The notes below the pieces were generated by a model. The model had not been told where the DNA came from. It saw nothing but the letters and a program-made list of their open reading frames with translations, and did no database searches. Both the position numbers and the translations under genes were made by a program. A DNA stretch of 64,000 bases from Phycisphaerales bacterium (lineage in GTDB: Bacteria; Planctomycetota; Phycisphaerae; Phycisphaerales; UBA1924): the NCBI GenBank assembly GCA_020846975.1, contig JADLCX010000027.1:1-64000 (forward strand). The letters run 5' to 3'. This document shows, in pieces, positions 40,864 through 48,767 of the stretch (its first letter is position 1; the number at the start of each line of letters is the position of its first letter).

Positions 40864-41958
40864 ATGGGTTCCACCGGATCGACAACTCCGCATCACCTCC
40901 CGCTGAGCCCACCTGCCGGCGTGATCGCTCGAACGGTCGATGGGCTTCGAGCCGGGATGCCTGTCCTCCTGCCCGTGGAGGGCACGTATGTGCTCGCCGC
41001 GGCGCACGGATCGGCCGGCCAGCCGAGCGGTGCGGCGTGGCTGGCCGTCGATCGATCCGACCTGGAGGCTTCGATCACCGCACTGTCCCCCGCGGCAGGA
41101 CGGCTGGTCCGGCGGCTCACGCCCGGGCCCGTGGTGTTCAGATTTCCGAGCGAACTTCCCGGCCCCGCCCCCACGGGTGTTCGTGCCGCCCGCCTGACAA
41201 CGCACCCCTTCACCCTCACCGTGCTCGCCGAGTGCGAGCGGCCAGTCGTCGGTCTCGAACTCGCTGACAACGCGGGCGGCTGGACCAGCACCCCTACCGA
41301 GGCCGCCGCGGCGGCCTGTCTCCTCCTGGGTCCGAACGCCGAGGTCGATTCCCACGACCTGCCCGTGCCCGAGGGGCGTACGGTGGCAACGATCGTGGAG
41401 GTGGGCTTCGACGGCGACTCGGGGGGAGGGGGGGGCGCGATCCGTGTCGCGCGGCCGGGCTCGTACGAGGAACGCTTCATCCGGAAGCAGTTGGCCATGA
41501 ACGTGCTCTTTGTCTGCACCGGAAACACCTGCCGCAGCCCCATGGCCGAGGCGATCGCCTCGGCCATGAGCCCGCGCGCCGAGAGTTCCGGACCGTCCGA
41601 GGGCCTGGCCATGCGGTTCACTTCCGCCGGCACCGCGGCCTCGAGCGGGGCAAGCCCGAGCGCCGAGGCCGTTCGCGCCGTCAAGGATCTGGAGATCGGC
41701 GCGAACCTCGTCAGCCACCGCTCGCGCCCGCTGAACCGGAAACTGATCGCCGAGGCCGACGCCATCTACACGATGAGCCGGTCGCACATGCACGCGATCC
41801 TCGAACTCGACCCCGAAGCCGGCGACAAGGTGCGGCTGCTCGACCCCGATGGACACGATGTTCCCGACCCGGTCGGCCTGGCCGACCGCGTCTACATGCA
41901 GACGGCGCGCAGCATCATGGCGATGTGGGAGCGCCGGCTGAAGGAGCTTGCACCATGA
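40864..41958 (+). CDS. Fusion of TsaC/YrdC-like domain and low-molecular-weight phosphatase
   Basis: The N-terminal 200 residues align in outline with TsaC/Sua5 (threonylcarbamoyl-AMP synthase): GVIARTVDGLRAGMPVLLPVEGTYVLAA, then a central helix, RLTPGPVVFRF, LTTHPFTLTVL, NAGGWTSTPTEAA and VATIVEVGFDGD. The family's KxR and SAN motifs are absent, so activity is doubtful. From MNVLFVCTGNTCRSPMAEAIA (residue 212) to the end is a complete LMW protein phosphatase, with CTGNTCRS as the P-loop and DPDGHDVPDPVGL carrying the acid. In Bacillus the separate genes ywlC-ywlE-ywlF have this order, where YwlE acts on phosphoarginine. The linker is encoded by G6-A-G8, and an internal ATG at 41497 would give a 153-residue free phosphatase. 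Confidence 0.8.
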   Translation: MGSTGSTTPHHLPLSPPAGVIARTVDGLRAGMPVLLPVEGTYVLAAAHGSAGQPSGAAWLAVDRSDLEASITALSPAAGRLVRRLTPGPVVFRFPSELPGPAPTGVRAARLTTHPFTLTVLAECERPVVGLELADNAGGWTSTPTEAAAAACLLLGPNAEVDSHDLPVPEGRTVATIVEVGFDGDSGGGGGAIRVARPGSYEERFIRKQLAMNVLFVCTGNTCRSPMAEAIASAMSPRAESSGPSEGLAMRFTSAGTAASSGASPSAEAVRAVKDLEIGANLVSHRSRPLNRKLIAEADAIYTMSRSHMHAILELDPEAGDKVRLLDPDGHDVPDPVGLADRVYMQTARSIMAMWERRLKELAP

Positions 41959-42413
41959 AACTCGCGCTCAGCGCGGACCATCGCGGCGTTACCGCGACCA
42001 GGCAGCTCGCCGACCGGCTCGGCTCGCTCGGCCACCAGGTCACGGTCGTCGGCAACCTCTCAGGCGAAACTTGTGACTACCCCGACCCCGCCTTCGCCGC
42101 GGGCGAGATGGTCCGCAAGGGCCAGGTCGATCGCGCCATCCTCCTCTGCGGCTCGGGGATCGGCATGAGCATCGCCGCCAACAAGGTCAAGGGCGTCCGC
42201 GCCGCGCTGGTCCACGACGAACTCACCGCCGAGATGAGCCGCTCGCACAACGACGCCAACGTGCTCTGCCTCTCGGCCGACCTGCTCGGCCAGCGGCTGA
42301 TCGAGAAGATCGTGGACATCTGGCTCGCGACACCCTTCATGGGCGGCCGCCACGAGCGACGGGTAAAGAAGATCGCCGTGATCGAGGACGGTCGCGACCC
42401 CTCAGCAGGCTGA
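41955..42413 (+). CDS. rpiB: Ribose-5-phosphate isomerase B
   Basis: RpiB interconverts ribose 5-phosphate and ribulose 5-phosphate. The ATG at 41955 overlaps the previous stop codon (ATGA), so translation is coupled and the track start at 41925 is not needed. The 152 residues carry LALSADHRGVTATRQLA, VDRAILLCGSGIGMSIAANKVKGVRAALV with the catalytic Cys, and RSHNDANVLCLSADLLG, all family hallmarks. The C-terminal helix contains WLATPFMGGRHERRVKKI. Coupling to the phosphatase mirrors the ywlC-E-F order in Firmicutes. The product of gnd (ribulose 5-phosphate) is its substrate. Confidence 0.93.
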   Translation: MKLALSADHRGVTATRQLADRLGSLGHQVTVVGNLSGETCDYPDPAFAAGEMVRKGQVDRAILLCGSGIGMSIAANKVKGVRAALVHDELTAEMSRSHNDANVLCLSADLLGQRLIEKIVDIWLATPFMGGRHERRVKKIAVIEDGRDPSAG

Positions 42414-42425
42414 ACCCGTCATCCC

Positions 42426-42672
42426 GACAACGCGGAGGTCACGGAGTCGGCACGGAGATCGCGGAGAGATCAAGAATGACCTCTCGAGCCGCTTGCTCCT
42501 CGCCTTGAACGACTCCTCAGCGGCTTCTTCGTGCCACACGGCGAACTCTCGATTCCGTCCGGGCATCGCTGCGCGCGCCGAGGTCTCGCGGGCTCAGAAA
42601 AACAAGCCTGATCCTTCGGCCCCCTGCACTTCTCCGCGGTCTCCGCGCTTCCTCGGCGTACTCCGCGTTGTC
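42426..42672. repeat. Intergenic inverted-repeat element (CAACGCGGAG family), long copy
   Basis: The ends GACAACGCGGAG (42426-42437) and CTCCGCGTTGTC (42661-42672) are a perfect 12-bp inverted repeat. Internal ATCAAGAA and repeated CACGGAG / CTCCGCG units match the 11932-12031 element. It fills almost the whole space between the rpiB stop codon and the nuoD stop codon. No ORF inside is convincing. Confidence 0.75.
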
Positions 42673-42684
42673 CGGCGGGTCGTT

Positions 42685-43971
42685 CTACCGATCCAGCTCC
42701 GCCGCCACGATGTTGATCGACCCGAGGATGGCGACAATGTCGCTGAGCATGTGCCCCTCGGTGATCTTCGCGCAGATCGAGTAGTTGATGAAGCACGGCG
42801 GCCGCACCTTCACCCGCCACGGCCTGGCTCCGCCATCGGCCACGATGAAGTACCCGAGCTCCCCGTTGGCCGTCTCAACCGCGTCGTAACACTCCGCGAT
42901 CGGGCTCTTCCACCCCCGGTTGCTCATGATCAACTCGAAGTGCTGGATCAGCCCCTCGATCGACCCGTACACATCCTTCTTCGGCGGCTTCACCATCTTT
43001 CCGTCGGCGAACGCATCGACCGGACCCTCGGGGATGACGGGCACAAGCTGCCGGATGATCGACAGCGACTGCCTGATCTCCTCGCACCGCACGCGGAACC
43101 GCGCGAAGCAGTCCCCCTCCTTCGCCACCGGCACCTTGAACTGCACCGCCTTCGCGCCAGCCCCGTCCCAGTTGTCCGCGTAACACAGGTACGGGAAGTC
43201 CTTCCGCACATCCCGCGCGACGCCCGAGGCCCGCGCCATCGGACCCGTCAGGCTCCACGCGATCGCCTCCTCCCGCGTGATCACGCCGATGTCCTTGGTG
43301 CGATCGATGAAGATCCGGTTGTTGGTGACCAGCACCTCCAGATCGCCCAGCGCGGCCTCGATGTCGTCGGCCGTCGAGAGCGCCATGCGCTGGAACACCG
43401 CCGTCTCGGGCAGGTCCTGCATCAGCCCCCCCACCCGCGTCCAGTCCGGATGGAACCTCTGCCCCGAGATGTAGTCGCACAGGTCGTAGATCCGCTCGCG
43501 CGGGTTGAACGCGTACAGAAACCCCGAGATGCCCCCGACGTCGAGCGCCGCCGCGCCCACGCACAGCAGGTGGTTCTGGACCCGCGCAAACTCCGCCATG
43601 ATCGTCCGCAGCACCTTGCACCGCGGCGTGATGTCGATCCCGAACAGCCTCTCCACCGCGTGGTGCCACGCGATGTCGTTCGCGATCGGCGACAGATAGT
43701 CCATCCGCGACACGATCGTCACGTACTGGTTGTAATCCAGGTGCTCGCCCAGCTTCTCGAACCCCGAGTGCAGGTACCCGATGTGCGGTGTGCACCGCGC
43801 GATCCGCTCCCCATCCAGCTCCAGCACCAGCCGCAGCGTTGTGTGCGTTGCCGGGTGCTGCGGCCCGAAGTTCAGGACCCACCGCTCGCCGGTATCGACG
43901 TGGCTCTTGAGATAGTCCGTGGACTCGATGTCGATCCCGAAACCTTGCTCGGGCTTGAGTGTGAAGGGCAT
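42685..43971 (-). CDS. nuoD: NADH-quinone oxidoreductase subunit D
   Basis: NuoD (49 kDa subunit) lines the quinone site of complex I. The 428-residue protein has RWVLNFGPQHPATHTTLRLVLELDGERI, PHIGYLHSGFEKLGEHLDYNQ, VTIVSRMDYLSP, DITPRCKVLRTIMAEFARVQNHLL and the C-terminal DIVAILGSINIVAAELDR, all diagnostic. The start at 43971 has TACCAT 7 nt upstream; the track start at 44124 runs through the 21-bp array. No other nuo subunit gene is in this window, although such genes usually form an operon. The protein is longer at the N-terminus of the conserved core than minimal NuoD. Confidence 0.92.
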   Translation of the reverse strand: MPFTLKPEQGFGIDIESTDYLKSHVDTGERWVLNFGPQHPATHTTLRLVLELDGERIARCTPHIGYLHSGFEKLGEHLDYNQYVTIVSRMDYLSPIANDIAWHHAVERLFGIDITPRCKVLRTIMAEFARVQNHLLCVGAAALDVGGISGFLYAFNPRERIYDLCDYISGQRFHPDWTRVGGLMQDLPETAVFQRMALSTADDIEAALGDLEVLVTNNRIFIDRTKDIGVITREEAIAWSLTGPMARASGVARDVRKDFPYLCYADNWDGAGAKAVQFKVPVAKEGDCFARFRVRCEEIRQSLSIIRQLVPVIPEGPVDAFADGKMVKPPKKDVYGSIEGLIQHFELIMSNRGWKSPIAECYDAVETANGELGYFIVADGGARPWRVKVRPPCFINYSICAKITEGHMLSDIVAILGSINIVAAELDR

Positions 43972-43978
43972 GGGCCCG

Positions 43979-43984
43979 ATGGTA
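43979..43984 (-). promoter_or_regulatory. -10 element for nuoD
   Basis: TACCAT on the minus strand lies 7 nt before the nuoD ATG at 43971, leaving no leader for a ribosome site. Confidence 0.45.
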
Positions 43985-44015
43985 GGGCCGAGCGGCGAGG
44001 GCACGCCATCGCCCT

Positions 44016-44246
44016 GTTCCATCGGAACAACCGGGCAGACGGTTGAACGATCGCGCGATAAACGATGGAAACAGCGTTGAATCCCGGAAACGCACCGGTA
44101 GTTCTTCGGCACGCACCGTTGCACGAGGGAAGAGCACCCGTGCGCGCGGGAAACGCACCGGCAATCGTTCGGGAGTTGCCGGTGCGGGCCCGGCAGCTAC
44201 CGGTGTTCGCGGCGGACACACCGGTGCGCACGTGAGATTGACCGCG
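44016..44246. repeat. Degenerate 21-bp tandem repeat array, second copy
   Basis: Eight consecutive 21-nt units run from 44079 to 44246, most ending in ACCGGT, ACCGTT or a variant. They extend less clearly back to 44016, where GAACGATCGCGCGAT resembles the first array. The period equals that of the 3672-3881 array and both carry CCGGTGC. It lies directly upstream of the nuoD promoter. ORFs drawn through it (44043..44483 and 43872..44468) have no start signals. Confidence 0.7.
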
Positions 44247-44546
44247 GCGATTGACACACTCCTCCGCGCAGCCTCGGGTGCCGCCACCCGCGCTCGCAGT
44301 CGGAGGGGGGGAGGGGGAGGAGGGGGCGTACGCCGTGGCGACGCGGTCGCCTCGGCCCGCGACGCGGCAAGACCGCCCGCACGCGACCGCCACGACGCAC
44401 CTTCGCCTGAATCCCCGGTGTTGATCGGCGGGCACGGCAACCCGCTCGGTCTGGCACCCTCGGAGCAACCGCGCGCCGCGTGACCGCGACTCGCTTCATC
44501 GCGCAACCAACCTCTCAACTCCGCAAACCCCCACCACCGCATCGCG
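44247..44546. other. Intergenic region upstream of the antiporter gene
   Basis: Besides the end of the array, this contains a purine-rich G-tract near 44300-44325 (GGGGGGGAGGGGG...), a possible quadruplex. No supported ORF was seen. Confidence 0.4.
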
Positions 44547-44552
44547 TACCTT
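44547..44552 (+). promoter_or_regulatory. -10 element for antiporter gene
   Basis: TACCTT ends 5 nt before ATG 44558 and supports that start rather than GTG 44480. Confidence 0.4.
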
Positions 44553-44557
44553 TACCA

Positions 44558-46339
44558 ATGCACGACCTCCCGCTGCTGACCACCATCGCCGCTGCCTTCG
44601 CCGCGGCCTGGATCCTGGGTCTCATCACCCAGAGGCTCGGTCTCTCGCCGATCGTGGGCTACCTCCTCGCCGGCGTGGTGATTGGTCGCCATACCCCCGG
44701 CTTCGTCGGCGATGAGCACCTCGCCCAGCAGCTCGCCGAGGTCGGCGTCATCCTCCTCATGTTCGGCGTCGGGCTGCACTTCCACCTCAAGGACCTTCTC
44801 GCGGTCAAGGGCATCGCCATCCCCGGCGCCATCGTGCAGAGCGCGGTGGCCACCATCGTCACCGCGCTGGCCTTCCAGTACTTCGGATGGGACTTCAAGG
44901 CCGGGCTCGTCCTCGGCATGGCCATGGCCGTCGCCAGCACCGTCGTGCTCCTCCGTGTCCTCATGGACCGTGAGATGCTCAACACCGAGCACGGCCATGT
45001 CGCCGTCGGGTGGCTGATCGCCGAGGACGTTTTCACCGTCCTCGCCCTCGTGCTGGTCCCGGTCCTCGCCGGCCAGACCGGTGATGGCGATGCCGGGGGA
45101 GGCGGGGGTGACCTCGGTCAATCTTCCGGCCTCGCCGCGATCGGATGGGCCGTGCTCAAGCTCGGAGCCCTGGTCGCCCTCGTCCTGCTCGGCGGCTCAC
45201 GCGTGGTCCCCTGGATCCTGATCCAGGTCACCCGCCTCCGCTCCCGCGAGCTCTTCACGCTCACCGTGCTCGTGCTCTCCATCGCCATCGCCGTCGGCTC
45301 CGCCTCCCTCTTCGGAGCCTCCGTCGCGCTCGGAGCCTTCCTCGCCGGCATGGTCGTCGCCCAGTCCCCCGTCAGCCATCAGGCCGCGGCCGATGTTCTG
45401 CCCATGCGCGACGCTTTCGCGGTCCTGTTCTTCGTCTCCGTGGGCATGCTCTTCGATCCCTGGTTCCTGGTCACCCACCCCGGCATGGTGTCCGCGGGCC
45501 TGGCGGTGGTGCTGATCGCCAAGCCCCTGGCCGCCCTCGCGATCGTCGCCCTGCTCGGCTACACCCCGCGCACCGCGCTCACCGTCGCCATCGGCCTGGC
45601 GCAGATCGGCGAGTTCTCCTTCATCCTCGCCAACCTCGCCACCGAGCACAAGCTCCTCCCCGAGACCGCCAACAACGTCCTCGTCGCCGCGGCCATGATC
45701 TCCATCACCATCAACCCCCTGCTCTTCCGCTCCATCGACCGCATCGAACGCGCCCTGCAGGCCTGCCCGCCGCTCTGGAAACTCCTCAGCTTCCGCGTCA
45801 ACGCCCGCTTGCGGAAGATGGGCGCGAAGTCCAGCGTCACCGTCCCCGCAAGCGCCGAGGCCGAGCGTCCCGCGGCGATCATCGTCGGCTATGGCCCCGT
45901 CGGGCGCGTCGTCGATGCCATGCTCCGCGATTCCGGGCTCGACACCGTGGTCATCGACATGAACATGGACACGATCGCGGCCCTCACCAAGTCCGGCCGC
46001 CGGGCCATCTACGGTGATGCCACCAGCGCCGCCGTCCTCGACGATGCCGGCGTCCAGCGCGCTGTACACATGGTCATCACCCTCCCCAACCCGAGCGACC
46101 GACCGCCCGCCGTGCTCGCAGCCCGAAGCCTGAACTCGACGATGGAGATCACCGTCCGCGCCAGATTCCTCAGCGAGCGCGAGCAGCTCCGCCAGGCCGG
46201 CGCAACCACGCTGGTCTACGAGGAAGGAGAAGCCGGCGTCGAACTGGCCCGCCGCGTGCTCGAACGCCGCGGCGTCCAACGCGACAAGATCGACTCGCTG
46301 CTCGCCTCCATCCGCAAGCTGTGGAGCATGCAGGAGTAG
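44558..46339 (+). CDS. CPA2 family cation:proton antiporter with TrkA-N domain (KefB/YbaL-like)
   Basis: The 593-residue inner-membrane protein has about 12 helices of the Na+/H+ exchanger fold (residues 1-390), including GLSPIVGYLLAGVVIGRHTPGF and LAEVGVILLMFGVGLHFHLKDLL. A TrkA-N (RCK) domain (about 440-560) starts AAIIVGYGPVGRVVDAML with the GxGxxG dinucleotide loop and VVIDMN after the second strand. This matches YbaL/KefB-type K+/H+ antiporters, which are gated by nucleotide. The intact loop suggests NAD(H) binding. No KefG/F partner is adjacent. It is divergent from nuoD. Confidence 0.9.
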   Translation: MHDLPLLTTIAAAFAAAWILGLITQRLGLSPIVGYLLAGVVIGRHTPGFVGDEHLAQQLAEVGVILLMFGVGLHFHLKDLLAVKGIAIPGAIVQSAVATIVTALAFQYFGWDFKAGLVLGMAMAVASTVVLLRVLMDREMLNTEHGHVAVGWLIAEDVFTVLALVLVPVLAGQTGDGDAGGGGGDLGQSSGLAAIGWAVLKLGALVALVLLGGSRVVPWILIQVTRLRSRELFTLTVLVLSIAIAVGSASLFGASVALGAFLAGMVVAQSPVSHQAAADVLPMRDAFAVLFFVSVGMLFDPWFLVTHPGMVSAGLAVVLIAKPLAALAIVALLGYTPRTALTVAIGLAQIGEFSFILANLATEHKLLPETANNVLVAAAMISITINPLLFRSIDRIERALQACPPLWKLLSFRVNARLRKMGAKSSVTVPASAEAERPAAIIVGYGPVGRVVDAMLRDSGLDTVVIDMNMDTIAALTKSGRRAIYGDATSAAVLDDAGVQRAVHMVITLPNPSDRPPAVLAARSLNSTMEITVRARFLSEREQLRQAGATTLVYEEGEAGVELARRVLERRGVQRDKIDSLLASIRKLWSMQE

Positions 46340-46417
46340 GTTTCTGGACACGTACCGAACGCGATCGGTGCCCCTTATCATGCGCGGTCACGGCAATCAA
46401 CAGCTAAGGATGTGTGA

Positions 46418-47608
46418 ATGGCAGGCAATGGAAAACTTGTGGCGGAACAACGACGGTACCGCGTCCGCACGGTCTCGGATGCCAAGTCGATCACGACCGC
46501 GTGGCTGGAAACGGTTGGTCTCGCTCAAGCCGTCACGCTCGGCCTTCCCGAGGTCGATGACCGCTACCACATCTGGCGAGTACCGCTCCGGCGCAGGCGG
46601 AACGAAAGGGTCGGTGAACTGGTCATCGACGCGTACACGACCGAGATCATTGAGGACAAATCAACCCGCGCCGACCTGATCGAGGCGCGATTGCTTCGCA
46701 AGCCGGAAGAAACCGCTCAGGGCAAGAAAACAACTCGGGAAGCTTCCCGTCGCTCAACGATGCGAAACACGATCGGGTTCGGCGACTGCCGCGAGTTACT
46801 CGACGATACGCCTGTTGGCGGAGTAGACCTGATCTTCACCTCGCCACCGTACTTCAACGCCCGACCGGAGTACAGCGAGTACGAGGCCTATGAGCAGTAC
46901 CTCGACTTCATGCGGCAAGTCATCCGGCGCGGCCATCGCGCGCTCGCCGACGGTCGGTTCTTCGTGATGAACACCGCGCCGGTACTGCTCCGACGCACGC
47001 ACCGTAACGAGGCCTCGCGCCGGATCGCCGTGCCTTTCGATCTGCATCGCATATTCATCGAAGAGGGCTTCGATTTCATCGATGACATCATCTGGGTGAA
47101 GCCCGAGGGCGCCGGATGGGCCACTGGCCGCGGCCGACGGTTTGCGGCTGATCGCAATCCGCTTCAGTACAAGGCGGTACCGGTCACGGAGTATGTGCTC
47201 GTCTATCGCAAGCGAACAGACAGACTCATCGACTGGCACATTCGTAACCACCACGACCCCAGGCTCGTCGAATCGTCAAAGATCAAGGATGACTACGAGC
47301 GGACGAACATCTGGCGCATACAGCCAGCTACAAACTCGCCGCATCCCGCGGCCTTTCCACGCGATCTCGCGGAAAAGGTCATCTCGTACTACTCCTTCAA
47401 GGACGATGTTGTGCTGGACCCGTTTGCGGGTTCCGGAACAACCGGCGCCGCGGCGGCCAGGCTTGAGAGGCGCTTCGCGCTGTTTGAGATCAACCCCGAG
47501 TACATCGAGCTCATGCGTGCTTCTGTAGATCAATGGCTCGGCAAGGAAGCGGACAACGTATTGTGGATTGGCTGTCAGCCTCCCGCACCGGCGATGACGT
47601 TGTTGTAA
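46418..47608 (+). CDS. DNA methyltransferase of a type II restriction-modification system (beta class)
   Basis: The 396-residue protein has an N-terminal extension of about 110 residues, then a methylase core with motif IV (DLIFTSPPYFNARP) before motif I (VLDPFAGSGTTGAAAARL). This is the beta-class order, used for N4-cytosine or N6-adenine methylation. SPPY rather than DPPY suggests N4-methylcytosine, but this cannot be proved. AAGGA lies about 8 nt before the ATG. The endonuclease follows after 10 nt. Both genes look richer in A and T than their neighbours and have different codon habits, consistent with horizontal acquisition. CfrBI-like systems also pair such a methylase and nuclease. Confidence 0.87.
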   Translation: MAGNGKLVAEQRRYRVRTVSDAKSITTAWLETVGLAQAVTLGLPEVDDRYHIWRVPLRRRRNERVGELVIDAYTTEIIEDKSTRADLIEARLLRKPEETAQGKKTTREASRRSTMRNTIGFGDCRELLDDTPVGGVDLIFTSPPYFNARPEYSEYEAYEQYLDFMRQVIRRGHRALADGRFFVMNTAPVLLRRTHRNEASRRIAVPFDLHRIFIEEGFDFIDDIIWVKPEGAGWATGRGRRFAADRNPLQYKAVPVTEYVLVYRKRTDRLIDWHIRNHHDPRLVESSKIKDDYERTNIWRIQPATNSPHPAAFPRDLAEKVISYYSFKDDVVLDPFAGSGTTGAAAARLERRFALFEINPEYIELMRASVDQWLGKEADNVLWIGCQPPAPAMTLL

Positions 47609-47618
47609 TCACTAGAAC

Positions 47619-48767
47619 ATGGCAACGAAGCGAACATCCATCGCCGACTTGTTCCCGCCGAGCTTTCGCGGGCTGCTGACCGCTACGGGAAGGCAGTTCA
47701 TCGAGCGTGGCGGGCAAGAGCTTGTACGCCAGGCAACGTTGCAAGTCTTGTTGGGCCACAACGTGCGCACACAGACCGAGCCCCTGACAAGACAGCGCAT
47801 CGCGGAGATCGGGGGCGCGCTCGTTGGAATGTTCGAGCGCGGGCTTCGACAGGACCCGCACTTCTACACGACGCTCTCGGAACGAGCCGTCGAACTACTG
47901 GGCACGCGCGGCATCACGCGTGACCAGCAGTGGCCGGCTCAGTGGGTCTTGGGGCTCACGGGCAAGGGCGTGCAGAACGTACTGCGCGGAGATCAACAGT
48001 CGCTGCGTGCGTTCCTGACGACGCTCGATCGCGCCATCGCACAGGCGGCCGACAACCTTCATCGCGAACTCGGTCCGCTGCATCTGTCCATCGGCCTCGG
48101 CAAGCACGGGCCGAACTCGCCGCCACCGCTCGGGTGGGGTGAGGCCCTTCGCCTGACAACAGCGTTAGGATGCGCGGAGCTTGCCGTCCGCGGCTCCGAC
48201 AAGTCACGCTACGGGAAGCTGTTCGAGCGCCTGGTGCTCGGAAGCGTGCTGTCGATCCTCGGCTTCAACATGGACGATGCTCGCGCGGGCGCGAGGCGAA
48301 ACAGAGTCTTCTGGCTCTCCGATTCGACCGACGACCGCGAGTGCGATGCCACAGCGATCATCCAGCCAGGAAGGCTCGCTCGGTTCGATATCGGCTTCAT
48401 CGGCATTGGAAACCCGGAGATCGTGCGGGACAAGCTCAGCCGTTTCGCGAGAGAAGTGGAACACGCCGGCCGACGGAGTTCTTCCACGACATTCGTGATC
48501 GTAGATCGCTATCCGACCGGCCCAAGTGCCAACTCCATCAGAATCGCCGAACAGAGCGGCGCTGCTCTGATCCAGATGAGCATGTCACTCTGGCCGCGCG
48601 AGTTGGCACGTGAGCTCAAAGAGCGACTGGGACATCCGTGCCCGTTGACAAACCTCGCGGATGGTGAGGCCGAGTCGCACATCCGCAAGTCCATGAGCGA
48701 GCTCGACGTCCTCTCATTCCTCGGCAAGGACGAGGATCCTGAGCAAGAGAACGGCGATGAAGACTAG
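47619..48767 (+). CDS. Putative type II restriction endonuclease partner
   Basis: The 382-residue protein follows the methylase directly. It starts MATKRTSIADLFPPSFRGLL and contains TATGRQFIERGGQELVRQATLQVLLG. Near residues 200-265 lies KSRYGKLFERLVLGSVLSILGF...DDRECDATAI...RFDIGFIGIGNPEIVRDKLSRF. This resembles the acidic core of PD-(D/E)xK enzymes. I suspect a relation to CfrBI-type endonucleases (CCWWGG cutters), but this rests on gene order and a general impression, not on an alignment. Expected role: cleave DNA lacking the methylase's mark. No controller gene is present. It overlaps the next gene by 11 nt. Confidence 0.6.
   Translation: MATKRTSIADLFPPSFRGLLTATGRQFIERGGQELVRQATLQVLLGHNVRTQTEPLTRQRIAEIGGALVGMFERGLRQDPHFYTTLSERAVELLGTRGITRDQQWPAQWVLGLTGKGVQNVLRGDQQSLRAFLTTLDRAIAQAADNLHRELGPLHLSIGLGKHGPNSPPPLGWGEALRLTTALGCAELAVRGSDKSRYGKLFERLVLGSVLSILGFNMDDARAGARRNRVFWLSDSTDDRECDATAIIQPGRLARFDIGFIGIGNPEIVRDKLSRFAREVEHAGRRSSSTTFVIVDRYPTGPSANSIRIAEQSGAALIQMSMSLWPRELARELKERLGHPCPLTNLADGEAESHIRKSMSELDVLSFLGKDEDPEQENGDED

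Noticed and set aside
42493-44046. 517-codon plus-strand ORF over nuoD
   Set aside because: Antisense to nuoD; runs through the repeat element and has no start signal.
44043-44483. 146-codon ORF through the second array
   Set aside because: No start signal; its N-terminal half is translation of the 21-bp array.
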